A stretch of DNA of 64,000 bases from Bacillota bacterium (GTDB lineage Bacteria > Bacillota > Clostridia > Peptostreptococcales > Anaerovoracaceae), in assembly GCA_017436705.1 (NCBI GenBank), contig JAFSCP010000036.1:62001-126000 (forward strand). The letters run 5' to 3'. The number at the start of each line of letters is the position of its first letter. Within the stretch, counting starts at the first letter, position 1. Made by a program: the position numbers and the translations under genes. The notes below the pieces were generated by a model, which did not search any database, was not told where the DNA came from, and worked only from the letters and a program-made list of their open reading frames with translations. Positions 23,488-32,949 of this stretch are shown here, piece after piece.

Positions 23488-25350
23488 ATGAAAAATTTAC
23501 TTGACTACAATTTCCCGCAGGATCTGAAGTCAATGGACTACAAGGAGCTCGATCTTCTCAGCGCCGGAATCAGAGATTTTTTAATAGATAAAGTCTCTGC
23601 AACCGGCGGACACCTTGCTTCCAATCTTGGTGTAGTGGAACTTACAATAGCTCTTCATAAAGTCTTTGACAGCCCTGTGGACAAAATCATATGGGACGTA
23701 GGTCATCAGGCTTATGTTCACAAAATACTTACCGGCCGCGGCGACAGATTCGACACTCTTCGTCAGTTCAACGGTCTCAGCGGTTTTCCGAAAGCGAATG
23801 AAAGTGCTCATGATGCCTTTGATACAGGACACAGCACCACATCAATTTCCGCAGCAGCGGGAATGGCAGCCGCAAGGGAAATCAAAGGGGAAAAATACGA
23901 AGTGGTTGCCGTAATCGGAGACGGTTCAATGACCGGTGGAATGGCATTTGAGGCCCTCAATAATATCGGAGATTCAAAGTCTAAGGTTATTATTGTTCTT
24001 AACGATAATGGCATGTCCATTTCGCCTAATATCGGCGGACTCAGCGCTCATCTCGGAAACCTGAGAACATCCCGAGGATACCTTAATATAAAGAATTTCA
24101 TCAAGAACAGAGTCGGTTCCATTCCTAACGTGGGCCGTAACATTGCAGATGTTCTTGCCGGATTTAAAAATGATATTAAATACACCGTACTTGAAGAAGG
24201 CGGCGTTCTATTTGAAGAACTTGGATTCACATATTTTGGTCCTGTTGATGGTCACAATATTTCTGATCTTGTAAACGCTTTCACCCGTGCCAAGAGTCTG
24301 AACGAACCGGTAATTATCCATGTGCTGACTAAAAAAGGCAAGGGGTATAAGAATGCTGAAAAGGATCCCGGGAAGTTCCACGGTATCGGTGCTTTTGATA
24401 AGGAAACAGGAGAACTGCTTAAAAAATCTTCCGGACCATCATATTCTGAAGTAATGGGTAATTATCTTCTTGAAAAGGCCCGTGATGACAACAGAATCGT
24501 TGCAATTACTGCTGCAATGGGTGATGCGACCGGTCTGGGTCCTTTTGCAAAAGAACTGCCTGACAGATTCTTTGATGTTGGCATCGCAGAGCAGCATGCA
24601 GTGACATTTGCTGCAGGCCTTGCAAAATCAGGCCTGAAACCTGTCGCTGCCATATATTCCTCTTTCATGCAGAGAGCTTATGACCAGCTGGTTCACGATG
24701 TATGTATGCAGAACCTTCCTGTTGTATTCTGTCTGGACAGGGCAGGAGTAGTGGGAGCCGACGGGGAAACTCATCACGGCGTATTCGACCTTTCTTACCT
24801 GATGTCCATGCCTAACATGACAGTGCTTACGCCAAAGGACGGCAATCAGCTGGAAGAAATGATGGACTATGCTCTAAAGCTCAATGGTCCTGTTGCTATC
24901 AGATACCCAAGAGGCGAGGCTGTTTATGATAAAACAATTATGTCAACCAATCCTTGGGCTATACGCAATGTCCGTGCTGAAAAATGCGGAAGAGTTGATA
25001 TCTGGGCATGTGGTAAAATGGCCCAGTGCGGAGAAGAAACAGTAAGAATTCTGAAAGAAAAAGGTATTGAGGCAGGCCTCGTAAACGTTGGAATTACAAA
25101 GCCTCTGGACATCAGTGCATATGACAGCAATGCCGAATTGCTGGTAACAATTGAAGATAATACACTTGCAGGAGGCTTTGGTCAGACCATGGCAGCAGCC
25201 CTTGCAGAAAAAAATACAAAAGTACTCACTTTCGGCTGGCCGGATCATTTTGTGGAGCAGGGAAGCTTTGCGCAGCTTGCAGATAAATATGGTCTGACAC
25301 CTGAGAAGATTGCAGAAAGGATTTGTGAACACATTGAAGGAAAGGCTTGA
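23488..25350 (+). CDS. dxs: 1-deoxy-D-xylulose-5-phosphate synthase
   Basis: This thiamine-diphosphate transketolase-fold enzyme (620 aa) condenses pyruvate and glyceraldehyde-3-phosphate, the first step of the MEP isoprenoid pathway. Recognisable are GHQAYVHKILTGR, the ThDP motif GDGSMTGGMAFEALNN, the central DVGIAEQHAVTFAAGLA and a C-terminal transketolase domain. The 3' end overlaps the start of the TlyA gene. The presence of dxs indicates the MEP rather than the mevalonate route. Confidence 0.96.
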   Translation: MKNLLDYNFPQDLKSMDYKELDLLSAGIRDFLIDKVSATGGHLASNLGVVELTIALHKVFDSPVDKIIWDVGHQAYVHKILTGRGDRFDTLRQFNGLSGFPKANESAHDAFDTGHSTTSISAAAGMAAAREIKGEKYEVVAVIGDGSMTGGMAFEALNNIGDSKSKVIIVLNDNGMSISPNIGGLSAHLGNLRTSRGYLNIKNFIKNRVGSIPNVGRNIADVLAGFKNDIKYTVLEEGGVLFEELGFTYFGPVDGHNISDLVNAFTRAKSLNEPVIIHVLTKKGKGYKNAEKDPGKFHGIGAFDKETGELLKKSSGPSYSEVMGNYLLEKARDDNRIVAITAAMGDATGLGPFAKELPDRFFDVGIAEQHAVTFAAGLAKSGLKPVAAIYSSFMQRAYDQLVHDVCMQNLPVVFCLDRAGVVGADGETHHGVFDLSYLMSMPNMTVLTPKDGNQLEEMMDYALKLNGPVAIRYPRGEAVYDKTIMSTNPWAIRNVRAEKCGRVDIWACGKMAQCGEETVRILKEKGIEAGLVNVGITKPLDISAYDSNAELLVTIEDNTLAGGFGQTMAAALAEKNTKVLTFGWPDHFVEQGSFAQLADKYGLTPEKIAERICEHIEGKA

Positions 25351-26137
25351 TGTTTTACTTGTAAAAAAAGGTTTTTATCAGTCACGGGAGCGTGCCAAAG
25401 CTTCAATCATGGCCGGAATCGTCTATGTCGACGGCCAGAAAAGCGACAAAGCAGGCAATATGATCGATGAAAATGCTGAAATAACTGTAAAAGAAAATAT
25501 TTGCCCATATGTGAGCAGAGGTGGCCTGAAGCTTGAAAAGTCAATGAAAATCTGGCCTATCAATCTTGAAAACACTCTCTGCATGGACATCGGCGCTTCC
25601 ACCGGTGGCTTCACCGACTGCATGCTCCAGAGCGGTGCACGCAAAGTTTATGCAGTTGACGTAGGCTATGGCCAGCTTGATTACAAGCTCAGAATTGATG
25701 AGCGCGTTGTCAACATGGAAAAGTGCAATATCAGATATCTTGATTTTGACACTATTGAATGGCCTGTAGATTTTATCAGTATTGACGTATCTTTTATTTC
25801 TCTGAAACTTGTTTTCCCTGTGGCATCCAAACTTCTGGGTGACCATGGCAGCCTTGTCTGTCTTGTTAAGCCTCAGTTCGAAGCAGGGCGCGAGCAGGTC
25901 GGCAAGAAAGGAATTGTCAGAGATAAAAAAGTCCACAAGGAAGTTATCGAAAATGTTGTAAAATACGCTCTTGATAATAACCTTAACCCTGTTGGCCTTA
26001 CATACAGCCCTGTGACAGGTGCCAAAGGCAACATTGAATATCTGCTTTATCTTTCCAAGGAGCCTCAGGAAGAAGGACTTGTGAATGATGAAGTAATTGA
26101 CGACATTGTTAACGCCTCCCATGAGGAGTTAGAATAA
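25325..26137 (+). CDS. tlyA: TlyA-family rRNA 2'-O-methyltransferase (S4 plus FtsJ domain)
   Basis: An S4 RNA-binding domain (ERLDVLLVKKGFYQSRERAKASIMAGIVYVDGQ) is followed by an FtsJ-like methyltransferase fold with DIGASTGGFTDCML as SAM motif I, then VYAVDVGYGQLDYKLR and VKPQFEAGREQVGKKG. TlyA proteins methylate 16S/23S rRNA; the hemolysin label is historical. The start is uncertain: GTG 25325 has GAAAGG 4 bases upstream; TTG 25310 and TTG 25334 are alternatives. The start lies inside dxs. In many Firmicutes argR-recN-spoIVB follow, but not here. Confidence 0.9.
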   Translation: MNTLKERLDVLLVKKGFYQSRERAKASIMAGIVYVDGQKSDKAGNMIDENAEITVKENICPYVSRGGLKLEKSMKIWPINLENTLCMDIGASTGGFTDCMLQSGARKVYAVDVGYGQLDYKLRIDERVVNMEKCNIRYLDFDTIEWPVDFISIDVSFISLKLVFPVASKLLGDHGSLVCLVKPQFEAGREQVGKKGIVRDKKVHKEVIENVVKYALDNNLNPVGLTYSPVTGAKGNIEYLLYLSKEPQEEGLVNDEVIDDIVNASHEELE

Positions 26138-26171
26138 ACATTTTATGAGATTTTAGAAGGAGATGATTGAA

Positions 26172-27362
26172 ATGAAATTATCACAGAAAATCCAGGCAAT
26201 GGAATTATCCCCAATCAGAAAGTTTGTTCCATACGCTGACGCAGCAGTTGCTGCAGGAAAGAAAGTTTATCGCTTAAACCTTGGCCAGCCAGATATCAAG
26301 ACTCCTAAGGCTTTCTTTGACACAGTACAGAACTTCAGCCAGGAAGTTTTAGCGTATGCTAACTCCCAGGGTGAAGCAAGCCTCCTTGAAGCACTCGTTG
26401 GATACTACAAGAGAATCGGCCTTGATTTCGAAAAGAAAGACCTTCTCATCACAAACGGCGGTTCTGAAGCTATCAACATGCTTATGACTGCAATCCTTGA
26501 CAATGATGACGAAGTTATCATGGCAGAACCTTTCTACACTAACTACAAGACTTTCGTAGGTCAGGCAGGCGGTAAAGTTGTTGCAATTCCAACAACTGCT
26601 GAAGACGGATATCAGTACGCTGTAAGAGAAAAAATCGAAGGCGTAATCACTGACAAGACTAAAGCAATCTGCATCATCAACCCTGGTAACCCAACTGGTA
26701 AAGTTCTTACTCAGGAAGAAATGCAGCTCATCGTAGACATCGCAATCGAACACGATCTGTTCATTATCGCTGACGAAGTTTACAGAGAATTTACATATGA
26801 CGGCAAAGAAATGTCCACATTCGGTGCATTCAAGGAAGCAGAACAGCATGTAATCATCGTTGACTCCGTTTCCAAGAGATTCTCCGCATGCGGCGCAAGA
26901 ATCGGTTCCATCGCTTCCAAGAACGAAGAACTCATGGGCAACCTGATGAAACTCTGCCAGGCAAGACTTTGCTGCCCAACTCTTGATATGTTAGGTGCTG
27001 CTGCACTTTACAACCTTGACCCTGAATACTTTAACGACATCAAGGCAGAATACGAACACAGAAGAAACGTATCCGTTGAAGCTCTCAAGGAAATCGAAGG
27101 TATCAAGTTCGGTATTCCTGAAGGTGCTTTCTACATCACAGCACAGCTTCCTGTTGACAACGCAGAAAAATTCTTAATCTTCCTGCTTACAGAATTTGAT
27201 GTTAATGGCGAAACAGTAATGTTCGCACCTGCAGGCGGTTTCTTCGGAACTCCAGGCGTAGGTCAGTCCGACATCAGAATCGCTTACGTTCTCAAGGCAG
27301 AAGACATGAAGGCTGGTATCAACATCATCAAAGAAGGTATCAAGGCTTATAACGCGCGTTAA
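26172..27362 (+). CDS. Pyridoxal-phosphate aminotransferase (AspC/class I fold)
   Basis: This fold-type I aminotransferase of 396 aa has LNLGQPDIKTP near the start, NPGNPTGKVLT, the ADEVYREFTYDG loop and the PLP lysine in SVSKRFSACGARIG. Arg in IRIAY near the C-terminus would bind the substrate carboxylate. Substrate specificity (aspartate, alanine, aromatic) cannot be decided. AAGGAG lies 9 bases before ATG 26172; an ATG at 26163 lies on the SD. Codon use is strongly biased like that of the flavoprotein complex genes, suggesting high expression. Confidence 0.9.
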   Translation: MKLSQKIQAMELSPIRKFVPYADAAVAAGKKVYRLNLGQPDIKTPKAFFDTVQNFSQEVLAYANSQGEASLLEALVGYYKRIGLDFEKKDLLITNGGSEAINMLMTAILDNDDEVIMAEPFYTNYKTFVGQAGGKVVAIPTTAEDGYQYAVREKIEGVITDKTKAICIINPGNPTGKVLTQEEMQLIVDIAIEHDLFIIADEVYREFTYDGKEMSTFGAFKEAEQHVIIVDSVSKRFSACGARIGSIASKNEELMGNLMKLCQARLCCPTLDMLGAAALYNLDPEYFNDIKAEYEHRRNVSVEALKEIEGIKFGIPEGAFYITAQLPVDNAEKFLIFLLTEFDVNGETVMFAPAGGFFGTPGVGQSDIRIAYVLKAEDMKAGINIIKEGIKAYNAR

Positions 27363-27370
27363 AAGCTAAA

Positions 27371-27446
27371 AACCGCGCGTTTCATCGGTTCTTACCTTGC
27401 GGCAACGCCGCTGAGACGATCGAAAGAACCGATATAACGCACGTTA
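27371..27446. repeat. Intergenic hairpin element with conserved core (copy 1)
   Basis: Between the aminotransferase and mutS, perfect 10-bp arms ATCGGTTCTT (27384-27393) and AAGAACCGAT (27424-27433) enclose a 30-base core. Beyond them, AACCGCGCGT and ACGCACGTT can pair imperfectly and lengthen the stem. The core contains its own small hairpin GCGGC-AAC-GCCGC. The segment CCTTGCGGCAACGCCGCT recurs almost unchanged in copy 2 at 39547, where the outer arms are different in sequence but again self-complementary. No long T tract follows, so it is not an ordinary terminator. Confidence 0.7.
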
Positions 27447-27503
27447 ATTAAAATTTATAATAATTCAAAACATTTTATTCAGTAATTAAGAAGGAGATTT
27501 TTT

Positions 27504-30122
27504 ATGAAGTTATCGCCGATGATGCAGCAGTATATGGACATCAAGGAGCAGCACCAGGACTGCATCCTGTTTTTCAGGTTAGGCGACTTCTATGAAATGT
27601 TCTTCGAGGACGCTAAAATTGCATCCAGAGAGCTGGAATTAACCCTGACAGGTAAAAGCTGCGGACAGGAGGAAAGGGCCCCGATGTGCGGGGTTCCTTT
27701 CCACGCAGCTGAGAGTTACATTGCAAAGCTTGTAGATAAAGGCTACAAGGTTGCAATCTGCGAGCAGACTGAAGACCCTGCGCAGGCCAAGGGCATTGTA
27801 AAGAGGGAAGTTATCCAGATTGTAACTCCCGGCACCCTCACATCCCAGACCATGCTCAGAGAAAAGGAAAATAACTATTTAGCCGCAGTTTTTGCTGACG
27901 AAAATGCAATGTCTGTGGCTTATTGTGATGTTTCAACAGGTGAACTTTACCTGACTGAGTATAAAGGAGACGATATTTACGAAGTTCTTCTCAATGAACT
28001 TGTAAAAATCAAGGCTAAGGAAATTATCTGCAGCGAAGATTTTGCACAGAAATATCCTGTGGATGAAATCAGACATATCACAGAAGCATATGTGAATATT
28101 CTCAGCGATACTTTCTTCTCGGAAAAGGGAGCAGAATACGCAATAAAAGCTCAGTTCAACTGTATTTCCCTCACAGGACTGGGGCTTGATTTCAGGCCTT
28201 TTGCAGTCCTTTCTTTAGGTGCACTCCTCAGCTATCTTGTTGAAACTCAGAAACAGAATCTGAAGCACATCACACATATAAACCAGTACGAAATCGGTAC
28301 TCATATGGCCCTGGACAAGGCCACCATCAGAAACCTTGAAATCACTGAAACCCTTTATGAAAAGAAGGTTCAGGGTTCTCTTCTTGGCATTCTGGACAAA
28401 ACCCACACAGCCATGGGCAGCCGTAAAATGCGCCAGTGGCTCCGTGAACCGCTGAATAACGCAGCGGAAATCAATCTGCGTCTTGATGGTGTTGAAGAGC
28501 TTTTTAACGACCTTCTCATGCGCAATAATATAAAAGAAAACCTTAAACACATTTATGACTTTGAGCGTCTTGTGGGCCGTGTCGCCTGCGGAAACGCCAA
28601 CGGAAAGGATTTAATCGCTCTGCGCAATTCAATTGCTGTACTTCCTGAAATCAAATCTGATCTTGGAGCAGCCGGAAGCGAAATCCTCCGTACAATCAAC
28701 AATGAAATCGACTGTCTTACAGACGTTTATGATATTATCGACAGAGCAATCTGCGAAGAACCGCCTTTTACCATTAAAGAGGGCGGACTTATCAAAGATG
28801 GTTATTCAGAAGAACTGGACAACCTGAAATATTCAATCAAAGACGGCAAAGCCTGGATTTCCAACCTTGAAAATTCTGAGCGCGAACGCACAGGAATCAA
28901 GAATCTTAAAGTTGGCTACAACCGTGTCTTCGGTTACTATCTTGAAGTTACGCGTTCATATTTCGACATGATTCCTGAGGACTATATCCGCAAGCAGACA
29001 CTTGCCAATGCGGAGCGTTTTATCACACCTGAACTTAAAGAGATGGAAAACCTTGTGCTTAACGCAGAGGCAAAGATCAATCAGATGGAATACGAGCTTT
29101 TCGTTGAAATACGCGGCTTTATTCAGGGATATATCGAGTCAATCCAGCGGACTTCAGCTGCAGTTGCTGCTCTGGATGTGCTGGCATCATTTGCACATGT
29201 CAGTGAAAGACTGGGCTATATCAAGCCGGTAATAGATGAATCACTGGAAATCGAAATCATCAAAGGCCGTCATCCAGTAATTGAGCAGACAGTGTCAGAC
29301 GGACTTTTCGTGTCCAACGACACTTACCTGAATAATAACGACGCAAGCATGCTCCTCATAACAGGCCCTAACATGGCCGGAAAATCCACATACATGCGCC
29401 AGACTGCCCTGATAGTTTTAATGGCTCAGGCAGGCTGTTTCGTGCCTTGTGAAAGGGCGCGCATAGGGGTTGTGGACCGTATTTTCACACGAATCGGTGC
29501 GTCAGATAACCTTGCGCAGGGTCAGTCCACTTTCTTCGTAGAAATGAGCGAGCTTTCATATATTCTCAACAGCGCCAAAGCCCGCAGCCTGATTATTCTT
29601 GATGAAATCGGCCGCGGTACAAGCACTTACGACGGACTTTCTATTGCATGGGCCGCTGTGGAATATCTCTGCAATGAAAACACACATATCCGTACGCTTT
29701 TTGCAACTCACTACCATGAGCTTACATGCCTTGAAGAAGAAATTCCGGGTGTAAAGAACCTTAATGTTGATGTGGCAGAGCAGAACGGCAATATTGTATT
29801 CCTTCATAAGATTATCGAAGGTTCAGCAAGCCGCAGCTATGGTATTCACGTTGCCAAACTTGCCGGAATTCCTAAATCACTTCTTGAAAGGGCAGAGGAG
29901 AAACTGGCTGAGCTGGAAAATGGTGCGGTTGTGCATGAAAAAATTGTCGAAAAAGTTGTGGTCAAATCGAAAAAAGTCGAAGAACCATCACTTCAGATTT
30001 CAATGTTTGACTTTGCACCAAACCCTGTTGTAGAAAAGCTCCGTAAGCTTAATCTTATGGAAATTACGCCTTCCCAGGCATTTAAGATATTAGAAGAATT
30101 AAAGGAAAACATCGATGATTAA
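27504..30122 (+). CDS. mutS: DNA mismatch repair protein MutS
   Basis: The 872-residue MutS has the N-terminal mismatch-recognition domain with FFRLGDFYEMFFEDA, clamp and lever domains, and the ATPase domain with Walker A GPNMAGKSTYMRQ, then STFFVEMSELSYIL and LIILDEIGRGTSTYDG. The C-terminal helix-turn-helix dimerisation region is present. The AAGGAG SD precedes ATG 27504. It overlaps mutL by 8 bases, as in most Clostridia. Confidence 0.97.
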   Translation: MKLSPMMQQYMDIKEQHQDCILFFRLGDFYEMFFEDAKIASRELELTLTGKSCGQEERAPMCGVPFHAAESYIAKLVDKGYKVAICEQTEDPAQAKGIVKREVIQIVTPGTLTSQTMLREKENNYLAAVFADENAMSVAYCDVSTGELYLTEYKGDDIYEVLLNELVKIKAKEIICSEDFAQKYPVDEIRHITEAYVNILSDTFFSEKGAEYAIKAQFNCISLTGLGLDFRPFAVLSLGALLSYLVETQKQNLKHITHINQYEIGTHMALDKATIRNLEITETLYEKKVQGSLLGILDKTHTAMGSRKMRQWLREPLNNAAEINLRLDGVEELFNDLLMRNNIKENLKHIYDFERLVGRVACGNANGKDLIALRNSIAVLPEIKSDLGAAGSEILRTINNEIDCLTDVYDIIDRAICEEPPFTIKEGGLIKDGYSEELDNLKYSIKDGKAWISNLENSERERTGIKNLKVGYNRVFGYYLEVTRSYFDMIPEDYIRKQTLANAERFITPELKEMENLVLNAEAKINQMEYELFVEIRGFIQGYIESIQRTSAAVAALDVLASFAHVSERLGYIKPVIDESLEIEIIKGRHPVIEQTVSDGLFVSNDTYLNNNDASMLLITGPNMAGKSTYMRQTALIVLMAQAGCFVPCERARIGVVDRIFTRIGASDNLAQGQSTFFVEMSELSYILNSAKARSLIILDEIGRGTSTYDGLSIAWAAVEYLCNENTHIRTLFATHYHELTCLEEEIPGVKNLNVDVAEQNGNIVFLHKIIEGSASRSYGIHVAKLAGIPKSLLERAEEKLAELENGAVVHEKIVEKVVVKSKKVEEPSLQISMFDFAPNPVVEKLRKLNLMEITPSQAFKILEELKENIDD

Positions 30123-32004
30123 AGTTCTCGACAAACAGATCGCTGATAAAATCGCAGCCGGTGAAGTTATTGAGCGCCCCATTTCAATCGTCAAAGAACT
30201 GGTTGAAAATGCTGTAGACGCAGGTGCTGACTCCATCGTTGTGGAAATCAGGAACGGCGGCAAAACTTACATCAGAGTAACCGATAACGGCTGTGGCATC
30301 CCTTATGATGAGGTTGAAACAGCCTTTCTTCGTCATGCTACCAGTAAAATTGAAACAGTAAAAGACCTGGATGCAATCGGAACCCTCGGTTTCCGCGGTG
30401 AAGCTCTTGCATCAATTGCTGCGGTTACAAGAACAGAACTCATCACTAAACCTGCAGCGCAGAAAACAGGCTGCCGTGTGGTTCTTCAGGGCGGGGAAGT
30501 GATTGCAAACGAGCACACTGGCTGTCCTGACGGAACAACCATCGTTGTAACCGACCTGTTTTACAATACACCGGCAAGACTGAAGTTTATGAAGAGCGAT
30601 TCCGCAGAAAGCGGTCTTATCATCGACTTCATGAGCCAGATTGCCCTTGCTTATAAAGACATTAAATTCAGACTTATCAACAACGGCAGAATTCTGTTTT
30701 CAACCATTGGCGATGGAAACAGACTCAATACAATCGTCCGTGTCTTTCAGGATGTTGATGCCAAGAACGTGGTTCCGCTGTCAATGGAAGAAGGCGGACT
30801 GTCCGTAGATGGCTATATTTCAACACCTGCAATGAGCAGAACTACTCGTGGAAGCCAGATTTTCTTTGTAAATGGTCGCGTTGTAAACAGCAAAGTGATT
30901 GACCGTGGTGTAACTGGAGGATATAAAGAAAGGCTTTTTGAAGGCCGCTATCCTGTAGTTTACCTGTTCCTTCGTGTAGATCCTTCAACCATAGACGTAA
31001 ACATTCACCCGAACAAAAGGGAAGTCCGCTTTGACGACGAACAGCTTATAGTGGACTTTATTTCCCGGGCAATCAAAGCAGCCCTTGCAACAAAGGATGC
31101 TGTCGTTGATGCGGGAAATCTTTTCAATGGCCGAGAACCAAAGATTTCCGGAGAAAAAGTATTCCAGCGTGTATTTGAAGGAATAAAGGAAGATCAAAAG
31201 GAAAAAGAAGAACAAGTTGACATAAAACAGTTATTGTCCACTGTTGACAATCCTGTTTCAAAGGTATGCGAGCCTGTGTCGGATTTTGTCGAACCCAAGA
31301 AGGAAGCGCAGAAGACCGACCACAAACCTGAAACCAAAGTAGTCAGGATTGAAAAGGTTACTTCGGTACCGAAACCTGTCGAAACGCAACCTCATCTGGA
31401 AATTTACGAACCCATGCTGAAACCTTTTGATTTCAGCGAACTCCAGGTTACAGGCGTTGTATTTGACACTTACATCACTGCTGTTGACGGCATGAATTTT
31501 TATCTGATTGACCAGCATGCAGCACATGAACGTATCTTCTATGAAAAACTCGTAGGAGAATACGAAAACGCCGATAAAGTCCGCCAGCCAATCATGGTTC
31601 CTATCATGGTAAATGTGTCACTGGCAACCAGCGAAAACAAGTTTGACTGGCTGGATGCTCTGGAAAAAATGGGTTTCACCATAGCAGAATTCGGGCAGAA
31701 TACCTACAGAGTGTCTGAAATTCCAATGTTTATGGAACTTTCCGAAGCAGAGGATTTCATCCATGAATTTATTGAAAATATACAGAATTCCACAAATCTT
31801 TCAAACAGCGTGGTTATAAACAAGCTTATAATGATGTCTTGCAAGGCGGCAGTGAAGGCCAACGACAAGCTGAGCAGCGCTGAAATCACGGCCCTTATCA
31901 AGGACCTTTCAGCCTGCATCAATCCTTTCAGCTGTCCTCACGGCAGACCCACATTCATCAAACTGAGCCGATACGAAATTGAGAAGATGTTTAAGAGAGT
32001 ATAA
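30115..32004 (+). CDS. mutL: DNA mismatch repair endonuclease MutL
   Basis: The N-terminal GHKL ATPase has EVIERPISIVKELVENAVDAGA, DNGCGIP and GFRGEALASIA. The C-terminal domain keeps the metal-dependent nicking motif DQHAAHERIFYE and the zinc motif SCPHGRPTF, so this MutL should have endonuclease activity. A polar linker of about 100 residues (about 350-450) joins the parts. miaA follows 9 bases later. Confidence 0.96.
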   Translation: MIKVLDKQIADKIAAGEVIERPISIVKELVENAVDAGADSIVVEIRNGGKTYIRVTDNGCGIPYDEVETAFLRHATSKIETVKDLDAIGTLGFRGEALASIAAVTRTELITKPAAQKTGCRVVLQGGEVIANEHTGCPDGTTIVVTDLFYNTPARLKFMKSDSAESGLIIDFMSQIALAYKDIKFRLINNGRILFSTIGDGNRLNTIVRVFQDVDAKNVVPLSMEEGGLSVDGYISTPAMSRTTRGSQIFFVNGRVVNSKVIDRGVTGGYKERLFEGRYPVVYLFLRVDPSTIDVNIHPNKREVRFDDEQLIVDFISRAIKAALATKDAVVDAGNLFNGREPKISGEKVFQRVFEGIKEDQKEKEEQVDIKQLLSTVDNPVSKVCEPVSDFVEPKKEAQKTDHKPETKVVRIEKVTSVPKPVETQPHLEIYEPMLKPFDFSELQVTGVVFDTYITAVDGMNFYLIDQHAAHERIFYEKLVGEYENADKVRQPIMVPIMVNVSLATSENKFDWLDALEKMGFTIAEFGQNTYRVSEIPMFMELSEAEDFIHEFIENIQNSTNLSNSVVINKLIMMSCKAAVKANDKLSSAEITALIKDLSACINPFSCPHGRPTFIKLSRYEIEKMFKRV

Positions 32005-32013
32005 GGAGCAGAT

Positions 32014-32949
32014 ATGCGCCAGATTATTGTAGTTGCAGGCCCGACGGCCGTTGGAAAAACTAAATATGCCATTGAGATTGCCAAGGCTTTTGACGGCGAG
32101 GTTGTATCATGTGATTCCATGCAGCTCTATAAATACATGGATATCGGCAGTGCCAAACCTACGGCTGAAGAACAGGCTCAGGTTAAGCACTGGCTGGTTG
32201 ATGAAATTGATCCAAAAGATTCTTTTTCAGTAGCAAGATATCAGGAAATGGCCAAAGCCTGCATTGAGGATATTTTCTCCAGAGGCAAAACACCTGTAAT
32301 CGGCGGCGGTACCGGACTCTACCTTAATTCACTTCTTTTCGAAATGGACTTCAGCAATGCACCTCAGGACGATGAACTGCGTCAGACTCTGGAAAATGAA
32401 GCAGAACTTTTCGGTCCTGAATATCTTCACAACAAGCTGAAAGAAGCAGACCCTGTAGCTGCCGAAAGAATCCATCCTAATAATATCAAGAAGGTAATCC
32501 GCGCTCTTGAAGGGGCAATCAGCGGCAATACTATCACTGATTTTAAGAATTGTCAGGAAAAATGTAAGGATTACGACACAATCTTAATAGGATTGACAAG
32601 AAACAGGGCAGAGCTTTATGATAGAATTAACTTAAGAGTTGATATTATGGTAGAGCAGGGGCTTTTCGAAGAAGTTGAAGGACTGCTTCAGATGGGCCTT
32701 GAGGAAGCTGATATTTCCATGAAAGGTATCGGCTACAAGGAAATCATAGGGTATTTTGATGGTCTCTATACTAAAGAAGAGGCAATCGACCTTATAAAAA
32801 AGAACAGCCGCCATCTGGCCAAGCGTCAGCTGACATGGTTCCGTCGCTACGATGATATGACATGGTTTGACATCAACGACTACGAAAATGACGAAGCCGC
32901 AATAGAGGATATCATAAAATGGGTACAAGCACAGAAAACAAACAGATAA
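32014..32949 (+). CDS. miaA: tRNA dimethylallyltransferase MiaA
   Basis: MiaA transfers dimethylallyl to A37 of tRNAs reading UNN codons, using an isoprenoid product of the pathway encoded upstream. The P-loop GPTAVGKTKYAIEIA, the DSMQLYKYMDIGSAKPT loop, the GGTGLYLNSLL segment and RHLAKRQLTWFRRYD are diagnostic. The length of 311 aa is standard. The next gene begins inside its 3' end; hfq, which often follows miaA, is absent. Confidence 0.96.
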   Translation: MRQIIVVAGPTAVGKTKYAIEIAKAFDGEVVSCDSMQLYKYMDIGSAKPTAEEQAQVKHWLVDEIDPKDSFSVARYQEMAKACIEDIFSRGKTPVIGGGTGLYLNSLLFEMDFSNAPQDDELRQTLENEAELFGPEYLHNKLKEADPVAAERIHPNNIKKVIRALEGAISGNTITDFKNCQEKCKDYDTILIGLTRNRAELYDRINLRVDIMVEQGLFEEVEGLLQMGLEEADISMKGIGYKEIIGYFDGLYTKEEAIDLIKKNSRHLAKRQLTWFRRYDDMTWFDINDYENDEAAIEDIIKWVQAQKTNR